Shown: one piece after another, positions 9,704 through 18,675 of the stretch
How the letters are laid out: every line of letters begins with the position of its first letter
How positions within the stretch are numbered: position 1 is the first letter of the stretch
Source of the DNA: Gammaproteobacteria bacterium
GTDB taxonomy: Bacteria > Pseudomonadota > Gammaproteobacteria > VBWC01
Direction of reading: 5' to 3'
Length of the DNA stretch: 64,000 nucleotides
Assembly (NCBI GenBank): GCA_023266115.1
Contig: JAHFRU010000014.1
Location: 1 to 64,000, forward strand
The notes under the pieces: generated by a model
What the model was told of the DNA's origin: nothing
Seen by the model: the letters and a program-made list of their open reading frames with translations, nothing else
Databases searched by the model: none
Made by a program: the position numbers and the translations under genes

Positions 9704-11053
9704 ATGCATATGGATATGCCAACCGCAGAAACCCGCGGCGGCACGAGTAATACGATATCCCGCACGGCTCGCCAGCTGTGCGGACTGGCGCTTGCAGCGG
9801 TCGTGTTGTGCGCCTATCAATGGCTGGAACTCGTCGCCATCAACAGTGGCGGCACAGCGCCGTTATGTAACGTCAGCGAAACCGTTAATTGCGCCGCCGT
9901 CTGGAACTCGCCGGTATCGGTCGCGGTTCACCATATAACCGGTATTCCGATCGCCGGCTGGGGCCTGACGTGGGGCATGGCGGTTCTTGCTCTCGCCGTG
10001 CTCATGCTGATGCAGAGCACACCAACCGCGCCGGCAGGTATCCCGATTCGGGCACTACAGTTAACCATCGGCGTCGCACTCGCGGTATGCCTGCTACTAC
10101 TCGCGTATAGTATCGCCATTGCGGTATTCTGTCCGACATGCTTGGCGTTTTATCTATTCGTGGGAGTGATGACTTATATGATTACGCGCATACCTGCTGG
10201 AAATAACGCGAACTGGCTCAAGGCCGCGGGGTTGAGTGCCGCGGTACTGATACCGGTACTGGCCGTCGTCTTTGCAATTAGCTTGTACAGCACACGCGAC
10301 AGTTTTGCGGAAAGTACACCCTCCCCCCAGGGTACAACTTCCTCGTCAGAAAACCCGCTGGCACGTTTTCTGACGTCGCAACCTAAAGACCTGCAGCAAT
10401 ATCTGAGCAATGTATTGGCCGAGTATCGCCATACCAAGCCCGGCAATGGCGGCGTGGATGCGACACGCGTGACCTGGGGCGACAAGAATGCTCCGGTTCA
10501 CCTTGTCGAGTGGATAGAGATCCGCTGCTCGCATTGCCGCGATCTCCATAAGAACCTCGATCAACTGCGCGAGCTGGCGCCGCCTGATGCGTGGAACATC
10601 GAAACACGTTTCTTTCCGCTCGACAGCGAGTGCAACAGTTCTGTGCAACGCTCACCTGGAAACGGCGTCAGCTGCCTTGCGGCGAAATTACTGATCTGTC
10701 TGGCGGGCGACCAAAAAGAGGACGCGGTACGCGCGGCGCTGTTTCAAAACCAGTCTCAACTCACGACAGCGAGCATTTGGGAACTCGCCGGTACCAGTGG
10801 AATCAAGCGCGAAAAATTACAGCCATGTATAGATGCGCCGGCCACCGCGAAAACGCTGCAGCAGGACATCGACCTCGCCTTGCAGTACAAAATTGAAGGG
10901 ACACCGCTGGTAGTGATCAATGGACGCAAAACCGTGGCACTACCTCACATGATATTTGCGCTGATCATAAGCCAGGGACGCGCCGACGACCCGGGATTCG
11001 ACGTACTGCCTCCGCCGGAGGTGACGGGCAAGACCGACAACCAGGCGTTATAA
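9704..11053 (+). CDS. VKOR-DsbA fusion, disulfide-bond formation enzyme
   Basis: A protein of about 449 aa, preferring the ATG at 9704, which has AGGA about 10 bp upstream, over the track start at 9680. The N-terminal half is a multi-helix vitamin K epoxide reductase domain with the loop cysteines (PLCNVSETVNCAAVWNS) and the membrane active site CPTC. The C-terminal half is a periplasmic thioredoxin/DsbA-like domain with active site CSHC (WIEIRCSHCRDLHK) and a cis-Pro loop (IEGTPLVVING). VKOR fusions oxidise their attached thiol domain and pass electrons to quinone, replacing DsbB plus DsbA. The gene is convergent with the Nudix gene, 1 bp apart. Confidence 0.92.
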   Translation: MHMDMPTAETRGGTSNTISRTARQLCGLALAAVVLCAYQWLELVAINSGGTAPLCNVSETVNCAAVWNSPVSVAVHHITGIPIAGWGLTWGMAVLALAVLMLMQSTPTAPAGIPIRALQLTIGVALAVCLLLLAYSIAIAVFCPTCLAFYLFVGVMTYMITRIPAGNNANWLKAAGLSAAVLIPVLAVVFAISLYSTRDSFAESTPSPQGTTSSSENPLARFLTSQPKDLQQYLSNVLAEYRHTKPGNGGVDATRVTWGDKNAPVHLVEWIEIRCSHCRDLHKNLDQLRELAPPDAWNIETRFFPLDSECNSSVQRSPGNGVSCLAAKLLICLAGDQKEDAVRAALFQNQSQLTTASIWELAGTSGIKREKLQPCIDAPATAKTLQQDIDLALQYKIEGTPLVVINGRKTVALPHMIFALIISQGRADDPGFDVLPPPEVTGKTDNQAL

Positions 11054-11054
11054 C

Positions 11055-11657
11055 CTAACCGCGCCATTGCGCCCGGACATGGTCGCGGTTCAGCGCCAGC
11101 CATTGCAGCGCAATGATGGGTGCTGCGGAATTCAGGCGTCCGTCGCGCAAGGCTTCGTGCGCCTCTTCCCATGTCATCACTACCACACGGATATCCTCCC
11201 CCTCTTCGTCTAGGCCGTGAATTCCGCCTGCCTGTGACGCGTCCACCTTACCGCAAAACAGGTGAATGCTCTCGGTAGAGCCGCCGGGACTGACAAGATA
11301 GCTGCATATCGGAATCAGCGCCTCTATCCGGCAACCGGCTTCCTCCATCGCTTCGCGATGCACCACCTGGTCAGGCATCTCGCCACTGCGAACCGCCCCC
11401 GCGACGATTTCCGTGGTCCAGGCGCCGCCCGGTATCTGCATGGCTCCGATCCTGAATTGCTCGATAAACACCAGCATGTCGGCACGCGAATCATAAAGCA
11501 GCACCGCTGCGCCATCATCGCGCCGGAACAACTCGCGAGCAATCTCGTCGCTCCAGCCGCCGGCAAAAAGACGATGACGCAATCGGTAGCGCTCCAGGCG
11601 AAAGTACCCGTCGTAACAAACCGTTTTTTCGAGAATTTCAATGTCGTGGTCTTGCAT
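11055..11657 (-). CDS. nudF: Nudix hydrolase, ADP-ribose pyrophosphatase type
   Basis: A 200-aa Nudix protein with a complete Nudix box (GAVRSGEMPDQVVHREAMEEAG), matching GX5EX7REUXEEXGU. Upstream lie the NudF-like N-terminal strands (YDGYFRLERYRLRHRLFAGGWS) and VFIEQFRIGAMQ; downstream is the SPGGSTESIHLFCG segment typical of ADP-ribose and ADP-sugar pyrophosphatases. It would hydrolyse ADP-ribose to AMP and ribose 5-phosphate. The substrate is inferred from family resemblance. The gene is divergent from archease, with about 115 bp between the two starts. Confidence 0.88.
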   Translation of the reverse strand: MQDHDIEILEKTVCYDGYFRLERYRLRHRLFAGGWSDEIARELFRRDDGAAVLLYDSRADMLVFIEQFRIGAMQIPGGAWTTEIVAGAVRSGEMPDQVVHREAMEEAGCRIEALIPICSYLVSPGGSTESIHLFCGKVDASQAGGIHGLDEEGEDIRVVVMTWEEAHEALRDGRLNSAAPIIALQWLALNRDHVRAQWRG

Positions 11658-11771
11658 GGCTGGTGTTCCGTAATCTTCGGCAGTTCGTTAAATGAACGAA
11701 AACCCGTGTACGCAGGTCTCGCCACTCCGCTACCATAAACGCTGGCGCTATAGTGTCATTGTTATCGAAAA

Positions 11772-12188
11772 ATGTCAGATCGATACTGGGAACATTTTCA
11801 TCACGAGGCCGACATTGGCGTCCGCGGCGTAGGGCCCACTGTCGCAGATGCCTTCGGCGAGGTCGCGTTAACGGCCGTTATTACCGATCCGGCGACGGTA
11901 GTTGGGCGAGCAACCATCGCCATCCGCTGTGAGGCACCCGACCCAGAGCTGTTGTTAGTAGACTGGCTGAACGCGCTTGTTTTCGAAATGACGACCAGAA
12001 AAATGTTGTTCAGCCGCTTTTCTGTATCCATCACCGGCCAGCAGTTACACGGCACAGCGACTGGAGAAACGATTGATATCGCCCGTCATGAACCGGCCGT
12101 GGAAGTTAAGGGCGCAACCCTGACGGAACTCAAGGTGTTCAAGGACAACCATGGCCTGTGGCATGCACAGTGCGTGGTCGACGTGTGA
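11772..12188 (+). CDS. Archease, RtcB cofactor
   Basis: A 138-aa protein matching the archease family: an N-terminal H-E-A-D-I-G metal-site motif (FHHEADIGVRG), LLLVDWLNALVFEM in the middle, and the C-terminal strand ATLTELKVFK followed by an acidic end (CVVDV). Archease accelerates RNA ligation by RtcB by promoting guanylylation and turnover. It lies 5 bp upstream of rtcB on the same strand, an operon arrangement that supports the assignment. Confidence 0.93.
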   Translation: MSDRYWEHFHHEADIGVRGVGPTVADAFGEVALTAVITDPATVVGRATIAIRCEAPDPELLLVDWLNALVFEMTTRKMLFSRFSVSITGQQLHGTATGETIDIARHEPAVEVKGATLTELKVFKDNHGLWHAQCVVDV

Positions 12189-12193
12189 TATCG

Positions 12194-13624
12194 ATGGATA
12201 TTTCGTTATTTGAGCGCATGTCCGATTTCGCCTGGCGCATCAACCCGAGCGGCAATATGCGCGTGCCGGCGATCATTTACGCAAGCGAGGATCTCATCCG
12301 CGACATGGACGACAAGGTCCGGGAACAAATAATGAATGTTGCCACTCTGCCCGGTATCGTCGATGCGGCCTATGCGATGCCGGATGCCCATTGGGGTTAC
12401 GGCTTTCCTATCGGCGGTGTGGCCGCGTTCGACGCCGACGACGGAGGCGTGATTTCCGCAGGCGGGGTCGGCTTCGATATTTCCTGCGGTGTCCGCAATC
12501 TCCACACCGGCCTGACGCTGGCGGATCTGCTACTGCTGAGAAAGGAACTTGCCGACGCGCCCTATACAACGATTCCAGCCGGGCTCGGCAGCACCGGCCG
12601 GGTACACCTCAACAAGAAACAAATGAACGCGATGCTGGAAGGCGGCGCACGATGGGCCGTTGAACAGGGCTACGGCACGACCGGCGACCTCGCCCATATC
12701 GAGGAGCACGGATGCATATCCGGCGCAGATCCCACGCAGGTGTCCGAACGCGCCAAAAAACGCCAGCAGGATGAAATGGGCACGCTCGGTTCCGGCAACC
12801 ACTATGTCGAAGTGCAGCATGTGGACGAAATTTTCGATGTCTCTGCGGCAACGACCTTTGGCCTGCACACGGGAGACCTCATTGTCAGCATTCATTGCGG
12901 GTCACGGGGGTTGGGGCATCAGATCGGCACCGAATTCCTACGGCGCATGGCGATTGACGCGGCGAGCTATAAACTCCGGCTACCTGACCGCGAGCTGGCC
13001 TGCGCCCCTATCCTCTCGCCAACGGGAAAGGACTATCTGGGCGCGATGCGCTCAGCGATCAACTGTGCGCTTGCGAATCGTCAAATCATCACTCACCTGG
13101 TTCGCGAAGTGTTCGCCCGGTTGTTTCCGGACAATCGTTTGAACCTGATCTACGACGTGTCGCACAACACCTGCAAGGTTGAAGAACACGTCGTGGCCGG
13201 TCAACGACGCCGGCTATTCGTGCATCGCAAGGGTGCGACTCGCGCGTTCGGGCCCGGCCATTCCGCGATTCCCGAGGCCTACCGCGCGGTCGGCCAGCCG
13301 GTGTTGATCGGCGGTACCATGGGTACCGCTTCCTATATGCTGGTCGGCACCGAGCAATCCGGGTATCTTTCGTTCGGTTCCGCCTGTCACGGCGCCGGCC
13401 GAGCGATGAGTCGCCGCCAGGCGAACAAGCAATGGCAAGGCCGACAAGTGATTGATCAACTCGCGGCCGGCGGGATCATCGTCTGCAGCCCGTCTACCCG
13501 TGGCGTTGCGGAAGAGGCGCCCGGTGCATACAAGGACGTCAGCGCTGTCGTCGACGCAACGGCCGATGCCGGCCTGGCACGCAAGGTCGCCCGACTCAGG
13601 CCCCTGATCTGTATCAAGGGCTGA
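12194..13624 (+). CDS. rtcB: RtcB, GTP-dependent RNA 3'-phosphate ligase
   Basis: A protein of 476 aa from the ATG at 12194; the track start at 12158 would overlap archease. RtcB signatures are present: GGVGFDISCGVRNL with the metal-binding Asp and Cys, GTLGSGNHYVEVQ, HCGSRGLGHQIG, HNTCKVEEH, and the guanylylation histidine context CHGAGRAMSRR. It joins RNA ends carrying a 2',3'-cyclic or 3'-phosphate to 5'-OH ends, using GTP and Mn2+, and serves in tRNA or rRNA repair. It is cotranscribed with archease. No sigma54 regulator (rtcR) is in the window, unlike the enterobacterial rtc operon. Confidence 0.95.
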   Translation: MDISLFERMSDFAWRINPSGNMRVPAIIYASEDLIRDMDDKVREQIMNVATLPGIVDAAYAMPDAHWGYGFPIGGVAAFDADDGGVISAGGVGFDISCGVRNLHTGLTLADLLLLRKELADAPYTTIPAGLGSTGRVHLNKKQMNAMLEGGARWAVEQGYGTTGDLAHIEEHGCISGADPTQVSERAKKRQQDEMGTLGSGNHYVEVQHVDEIFDVSAATTFGLHTGDLIVSIHCGSRGLGHQIGTEFLRRMAIDAASYKLRLPDRELACAPILSPTGKDYLGAMRSAINCALANRQIITHLVREVFARLFPDNRLNLIYDVSHNTCKVEEHVVAGQRRRLFVHRKGATRAFGPGHSAIPEAYRAVGQPVLIGGTMGTASYMLVGTEQSGYLSFGSACHGAGRAMSRRQANKQWQGRQVIDQLAAGGIIVCSPSTRGVAEEAPGAYKDVSAVVDATADAGLARKVARLRPLICIKG

Positions 13625-13826
13625 TGGCTATTTTGCGATGCGGATGCAAAATGCGGATGGCGCCGTTCCCGGCGGTTACGGCGCTATCCTAACCGGCGTC
13701 AACGCTGTAGCACGCCATGTTTCGGTTACCGGTAATACAGGCACGCCCATGATCGAGAAAAACAAGGTGGACCGGCATGCACAAAAAATGCGCGGCCATT
13801 AGGTCCCACTGGAAAGAACGGTTCAT

Positions 13827-14966
13827 ATGGCTGAACATCCAACGCAAACCCCGGTAACGCATTGGCCCGTCCTTGCGGGACTGACTGTACTGGCGGTCGT
13901 TGCCGTGATGGTAATCCAGTCAAAAATGCCGGCATCGGAATCCGCTGGCTGGCGGCCAGGATGGCAAGCTGCGGCACCATTCAACATTCCGCGCCGCGCG
14001 CTCGCCGCTGTCGCGGCGCCTGCGCCATCACCCGGCATCAGCACCAACGCACAGAATGCCCACGCCTACCTTTATGTCATCGGTGGCGTCGATAATTCCG
14101 GGCACTATGTGCGCGATACCGAGTATGCACCTATCTTGCCCGACGCTTCGCTGGGCCCGTGGCGCAAAACCTCCGCTTTGGCTGAAGACCGATTCTATCT
14201 GGCGGCCGCGACGCTGAACGGATACCTATACGCCGCCGGCGGCGGCCAGGGCGATCTGGGCTCCGACAACTTGCCGGTCGCTTCGGTGGAAAGAGCAAAA
14301 ATACTGCCTGATGGCAGCCTGGAACCCTGGGAACGCGCGTCGTATATGACCACGCCCCGGCGCGGACTGAAGCTCGTCACACACGATAACTACCTGTATG
14401 CGATCGGCGGCTACAACGGTGCTTTCCTGAAAAGCACCGAGCGAGCTCCGTTACTGCCGGACGGGGCGCTCGGCGAATGGCTGATCGACCCGGAACTGTC
14501 GGTCGTCGACCGTTACATTCACTCGGCCGCGATACGAAATGACACTGTTTACCTGGTGGGTGGACATGTGCAGGGTGGAAAAACGATGAGTTATGGCGAC
14601 GTCGAGAGCAGTCGTACGCGACGCGACGGCTCCCTGTCACCATGGCAAGTGGAAAAAACATTTCTGAAAATGCCACGCTTCATCGCGTCAAGTTTTGCAC
14701 TGCACGATTTCATTTACATACTCGGTGGCCACGACGGCGCGCAACGCATGCGCAGCGTCGAATTCGCCTCCCTTGACGCCAACGGTCATGTCGGCCCGTG
14801 GACATTCACCGCCGATATGCGATCACCGCGCAGCGCTACCTCCCTCGCGGTATACAACGATACCGTCTATGTCCTTGGCGGCATGGGAGAGTCCGGTGCA
14901 TTGAATACGGTTGAATCGGCGCGGCAACTGCGCGATGGCCATCTGGGCTATCACCCGGTGGACTAG
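13827..14966 (+). CDS. Kelch-repeat beta-propeller protein, membrane-anchored
   Basis: A 379-aa protein with one N-terminal membrane helix (WPVLAGLTVLAVVAVMVI), then about six kelch-type repeats. Each repeat carries a YVIGG, LYAAGG, LYAIGG, VYLVGG, IYILGG or VYVLGG strand and ends with a Leu/Gly-Pro-Trp element (LGPWRKTSAL, LEPWERAS, LSPWQVEKT). This predicts a six-bladed propeller facing the periplasm, probably for binding. No enzymatic motif is visible. It starts about 200 bp after rtcB and converges on the RecD2 gene. Confidence 0.82.
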   Translation: MAEHPTQTPVTHWPVLAGLTVLAVVAVMVIQSKMPASESAGWRPGWQAAAPFNIPRRALAAVAAPAPSPGISTNAQNAHAYLYVIGGVDNSGHYVRDTEYAPILPDASLGPWRKTSALAEDRFYLAAATLNGYLYAAGGGQGDLGSDNLPVASVERAKILPDGSLEPWERASYMTTPRRGLKLVTHDNYLYAIGGYNGAFLKSTERAPLLPDGALGEWLIDPELSVVDRYIHSAAIRNDTVYLVGGHVQGGKTMSYGDVESSRTRRDGSLSPWQVEKTFLKMPRFIASSFALHDFIYILGGHDGAQRMRSVEFASLDANGHVGPWTFTADMRSPRSATSLAVYNDTVYVLGGMGESGALNTVESARQLRDGHLGYHPVD

Positions 14967-14972
14967 CGGATT

Positions 14973-17219
14973 TTATGGACTGGTCTCAAGGTGCAGTTTA
15001 TCCGCATCGGCAATACGTTTTGCAAGCGTGGTGAAACGCCGCATGGAGTCCGTGTTGTTGATGGCGATGCGCAACGCCTTCTGCTGACCGACAATGACCA
15101 CCAACCGGCACCCCCGGGTAATCGCCGTATATAGCAAGTTGCGTTGCAACAATGGATAGTGCTGCGTCGACAGCGGTATTACCACCACCGGATATTCCGA
15201 GCCCTGGGCCTTATGGACCGTCGTCGCATACGCCAGGGCAAGCGCATCCATATCCGCCAGCCGGTAGTCGACGTCACGACCATCGAAACAGACGGTAATA
15301 ACCGCGTCATCGAGATCAATACGGGCGACAGTGCCGATATCGCCGTTAAAGACCTCCTTCTCATAGTCATTGGCCGTCTGGATGACCTTGTCACCGGTCG
15401 CAAACGTCCAGCCGTAGCGCGCGACCTTCATCGGTGGATCGGGGTTCAGGATCGCCTGCAACTCAATATTCAGCGATCTGGTACCGAGTCCACCGCGATT
15501 CATCGGACTCAGCACCTGAATATCCCGCACCGGATGAACACCAAAACGCTGTGGAATACGTTCGGTCACGACATGCATCAACTTGTCATGGACCTCCTCC
15601 GGCGTCTCGGCATTGATGAAGTAAAAATCGGCAGCGTCCCCGGCGCCCGGCGACGACGAAAGGCCCGGCGTCGGAAATATCGGCAACTCGCCGTTTTTTA
15701 TGCGATGCGCATTGACCACGATGGTGGACTCCGCGGCCTGACGAAATATCTCGGTCAGGTGCACCACAGGCACCCGCGCGGAGGCAATGATATCGGCGAG
15801 CACCATACCGGGCCCGACGGAGGGCAGCTGATCCGCGTCGCCGACAATCACCAGCGCCGCGCTGCCCGGAATTGCCCGCAGCAACTGATACATCAGCACC
15901 ACATCGACCATCGATGCCTCATCGATGACTACCAGGTCGGCCTGCAAGGGATTGTCGCTGTTTCGCCGGAAACCGAAGGTCGCCGGATCAAACTCCAGCA
16001 CGCGATGTATGGTCTTGGCCTCCATGCCGGTAGAATCCGCCAGACGCTTGGCGGCGCGGCCGGTCGGCGCGCACAACACCACCTCAGCGGACGTGGCCTG
16101 TATGCAGCGTAATATCGTGTTGATAACCGTCGTCTTGCCGACACCGGGTCCGCCGGTGATAACACTGATCTTGCTTGCCAGCACGCGAGTGACCGCGCGT
16201 TGTTGGCTGGCGGACAAGGCGATACCGGTTTCCGCCTCGACTCCCGGGATAACGCGAACCGGATCGATTCCAACCCAGAATGGCTCGCCGTTCAGCAACC
16301 GATGCAAGTGCGCCGCGACACCGGTTTCGGCACGGTGGAGCACCACGGAAAATACGCACGGTACGCCATCGATCTCTTCACCAACGAGATGGCCGTCGTG
16401 CATTTCTTCATCCGTAGCACGCTCCACAAGGTCCTGACCGACATCGAGGAGCCGCGCGGCGTCCAACACGAGTTTTGTTCGTTCGGCGCCGCAGTCACCC
16501 CTCTGGGCGTAACCGCCCAGCACATGCCGGATGCCGGCCCGGATACGCAGCACCGCGTCCGGCGCGATTCCGAGTCGTTGCGCCAACGCGTCGGCGGTTT
16601 TAAACCCTATCCCATCCATATCCAGCGTCAGCCGGTACGGGTCCTCGCTGATTTTCGCGATCGCCTCATTACCGTATAGCTTGTAAATTCTGACCGCGCG
16701 CGTTGTGCCGATACCGTGGGAATGCAGAAAAGTCATGATATCTTTGACCGATTTCTGCTCAGCCCAGGAGCGGGAGATACGCTCGACCCGCCGGACGCCG
16801 ATGCCGCCAATCTCCGTCAATCGAGCCGGTTCGAACTCGATAACGTCGAACACGTTCGCGCCAAACCGATCCACCAGTGCCTTGGCGAAATGCGCGCCAA
16901 TCCCGTCGATCGTGCCCGATGCCAGGTACTTCTCAATCCCCTCCAGTGTTGCCGGTGGCACCACGGCAATGTGCGTCGTGCGGAACTGGAGTCCGTAGGT
17001 GCGATCGTTGATCCACTTACCGTGACATTCGATGGTTTCGCCCGGCGACAGTACCGCGGCGGTGCCGACCACCGTCACCGGCTCTTTCGTATCCGAAACC
17101 TTGACTCTGGCGACGCAAAAACCGGTATCACCCGCGTGAAACACGATGCGCACCACGACACCGCCAAGACGCTGCCCGGACTCGTTGGCCTGCTCGCCAG
17201 GCAAAATGGATTGGGTCAT
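14973..17219 (-). CDS. recD2: RecD2-type ATP-dependent DNA helicase
   Basis: A 748-aa SF1B 5'-to-3' helicase of the RecD2 (RecD/TraA-like) subfamily. The N-terminal OB-like part (VRIVFHAGDTGFCVARV) is followed by helix-hairpin-helix segments (GIGAHFAKALV, IGGIGVRRVERI), the P-loop GGPGVGKTTVIN, Walker B LVVIDEASMVD, and the C-terminal SH3/UvrD-C motif YATTVHKAQGSEYPVVV. RecD2 works outside RecBCD in replication-fork and recombination repair. No recB or recC is nearby. It is tail-to-tail with the kelch gene. Confidence 0.93.
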   Translation of the reverse strand: MTQSILPGEQANESGQRLGGVVVRIVFHAGDTGFCVARVKVSDTKEPVTVVGTAAVLSPGETIECHGKWINDRTYGLQFRTTHIAVVPPATLEGIEKYLASGTIDGIGAHFAKALVDRFGANVFDVIEFEPARLTEIGGIGVRRVERISRSWAEQKSVKDIMTFLHSHGIGTTRAVRIYKLYGNEAIAKISEDPYRLTLDMDGIGFKTADALAQRLGIAPDAVLRIRAGIRHVLGGYAQRGDCGAERTKLVLDAARLLDVGQDLVERATDEEMHDGHLVGEEIDGVPCVFSVVLHRAETGVAAHLHRLLNGEPFWVGIDPVRVIPGVEAETGIALSASQQRAVTRVLASKISVITGGPGVGKTTVINTILRCIQATSAEVVLCAPTGRAAKRLADSTGMEAKTIHRVLEFDPATFGFRRNSDNPLQADLVVIDEASMVDVVLMYQLLRAIPGSAALVIVGDADQLPSVGPGMVLADIIASARVPVVHLTEIFRQAAESTIVVNAHRIKNGELPIFPTPGLSSSPGAGDAADFYFINAETPEEVHDKLMHVVTERIPQRFGVHPVRDIQVLSPMNRGGLGTRSLNIELQAILNPDPPMKVARYGWTFATGDKVIQTANDYEKEVFNGDIGTVARIDLDDAVITVCFDGRDVDYRLADMDALALAYATTVHKAQGSEYPVVVIPLSTQHYPLLQRNLLYTAITRGCRLVVIVGQQKALRIAINNTDSMRRFTTLAKRIADADKLHLETSP

Positions 17220-17511
17220 GGGTGGATAAGGCGGTAAAGCCTGTCATACGTTGTAAGAATATTTCGGTCCAGGCATTTTAACCTGTCGCGTTCCTTTACA
17301 TAATCAGTCGGGAATTCATACCGCCATCCGCAAGACCACTGATTAGAAGATGATTCCATTATTTTTTTTTGATATGGCATACAAACTGCTGCCGTCTCCC
17401 CATACGGATTCGACAGCCGTAATCAGTCCAGGGCGGCTTCATCCAAGCGTAGCAACACGGTTGCGCGCCATTGAAACACGCGCTTCGTCACGCACGAAGA
17501 CGGGGTAGGCA

Positions 17512-17784
17512 ATGGGGGTAGAAGATATGGTTGTACGTGCCAATGGCTTGATAAGTAACGCCGCCGATCTCACGGAAAGCGACAGTGATAGTAACGATAT
17601 CGTCGATGTCGAAAATCTGCTCCCGGAAGATATTCTCGACGGCGACGATCTGAATGACCCATCCGCCAACACGTCACACCAGGCCGACCGCCCCCGCTCC
17701 CGCCGCCGGGAACTCGAAGCATACCTCGAACAAAAACGGCTGGAAGAATGGCTCTACGACCCCCTGGACGATACATCACATTAG
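17512..17784 (+). CDS. Small acidic protein with basic C-terminal helix, PA3496-like
   Basis: A 90-aa protein, or 85 aa if the ATG at 17527 is used, since GGGGG lies 9 bp before it. The first half is acidic (DLTESDSDSNDIVDVENLLPEDILDGDD). The second has a charged helix (SRRRELEAYLEQKRLEEWLYDP) resembling the conserved helix of the small PA3496 family found beside lexA in pseudomonads. No signal peptide is present. The resemblance is short, so the family name is tentative. It converges on the PP2C gene. Confidence 0.55.
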   Translation: MGVEDMVVRANGLISNAADLTESDSDSNDIVDVENLLPEDILDGDDLNDPSANTSHQADRPRSRRRELEAYLEQKRLEEWLYDPLDDTSH

Positions 17785-17837
17785 TCGCCCTCCTGAAAAC
17801 CTTATGACATTCCCCGCTGACAAGACCGCGCCTGGAA

Positions 17838-18647
17838 TCACTGGTTTCTGCGAAAAAGTATAAATGTCATATCGTCCGGTTTGCTTGGATGTCCTGCTTC
17901 CTGCATCGCCATGTAGTGACGACACTCCTCCATCAGTTGCATCGAACATCGTCGCAACGGCCCCTTGCGAATCAGATTGACAATCTCCTCATCAAAAAGA
18001 TTATCCGACACACCGTCGCTTGCCAGAATTATCGTGTCCCGCGCGGCGAGTTTCAGCGTCGGCCCGATATCAATATGCATTTCGTTACTACCGAGGACGT
18101 TGGAAACGAGATGCCGGTCCGCATGATTGGCGGCCTCAGTCTCGTCCAGCATACCGGACTCAACTGCATAGCCCACCGGTGAGTGAGAAATTGTGCGGAA
18201 TTTGATCTTGCCACGCTGGCCGGCCACGAGAATCATGGAATCACCTATATGGTAAGTTCGACAGACGTTGTCCTGAATCTCGACCACGGCCAGTGTCGTT
18301 GCCGCCCCTACTCCCAGACCGACGATCGCCTCATTCGCCTTCTCGATGCCATCGAGAATGCCATCCCGCAGGCTTTGGCCGCTACGTTGCGCGGCCGCAA
18401 TCGCCGCGGCGATATGCTCTATCGACAATCGCGCCGCATCGCGTCCCGACGGAGCGCCACCCAACCCGTCTGCAACGATCAACACGCCGCTATCCTCGCC
18501 AAACGGCACAACGGCGGCCGCATCTTCGTTCGGCGATTCCCTTCCCGGTGAACGCCGCGTAAACAGAGTGACGCTTGCACCACTGAACAACACTTCTTGC
18601 GGCGCTGGCAGATCCTGCTCAATAAATGACCGATATTCAGCTACCAT
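17838..18647 (-). CDS. PP2C-family Ser/Thr protein phosphatase
   Basis: A phosphatase of about 269 aa, starting at the ATG at 18647; the track uses a TTG two codons upstream. The PPM/PP2C metal-site motifs occur in order: ESPNEDAAAV, LIVADGLGG, GAATTLAVVEI, YHIGDSMI, IILASDGVSDNLFDEE, and KPDDMTFILFR near the end. All Asp residues needed for the two-metal centre are present. It is a stand-alone cytoplasmic enzyme. It lies 28 bp downstream of a Ser/Thr kinase gene on the same strand, so the two probably form a reversible phosphorylation pair. Confidence 0.92.
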   Translation of the reverse strand: MVAEYRSFIEQDLPAPQEVLFSGASVTLFTRRSPGRESPNEDAAAVVPFGEDSGVLIVADGLGGAPSGRDAARLSIEHIAAAIAAAQRSGQSLRDGILDGIEKANEAIVGLGVGAATTLAVVEIQDNVCRTYHIGDSMILVAGQRGKIKFRTISHSPVGYAVESGMLDETEAANHADRHLVSNVLGSNEMHIDIGPTLKLAARDTIILASDGVSDNLFDEEIVNLIRKGPLRRCSMQLMEECRHYMAMQEAGHPSKPDDMTFILFRRNQ

Positions 18648-18675
18648 ATCCAACCTGTCTGGCGCTTACACAGCG

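Noticed and set aside
15144-16112. 322-aa plus-strand ORF
   Set aside because: It is antisense to recD2, Arg/His/Gln-rich, and has no family pattern; the recD2 motifs on the other strand explain the open frame.
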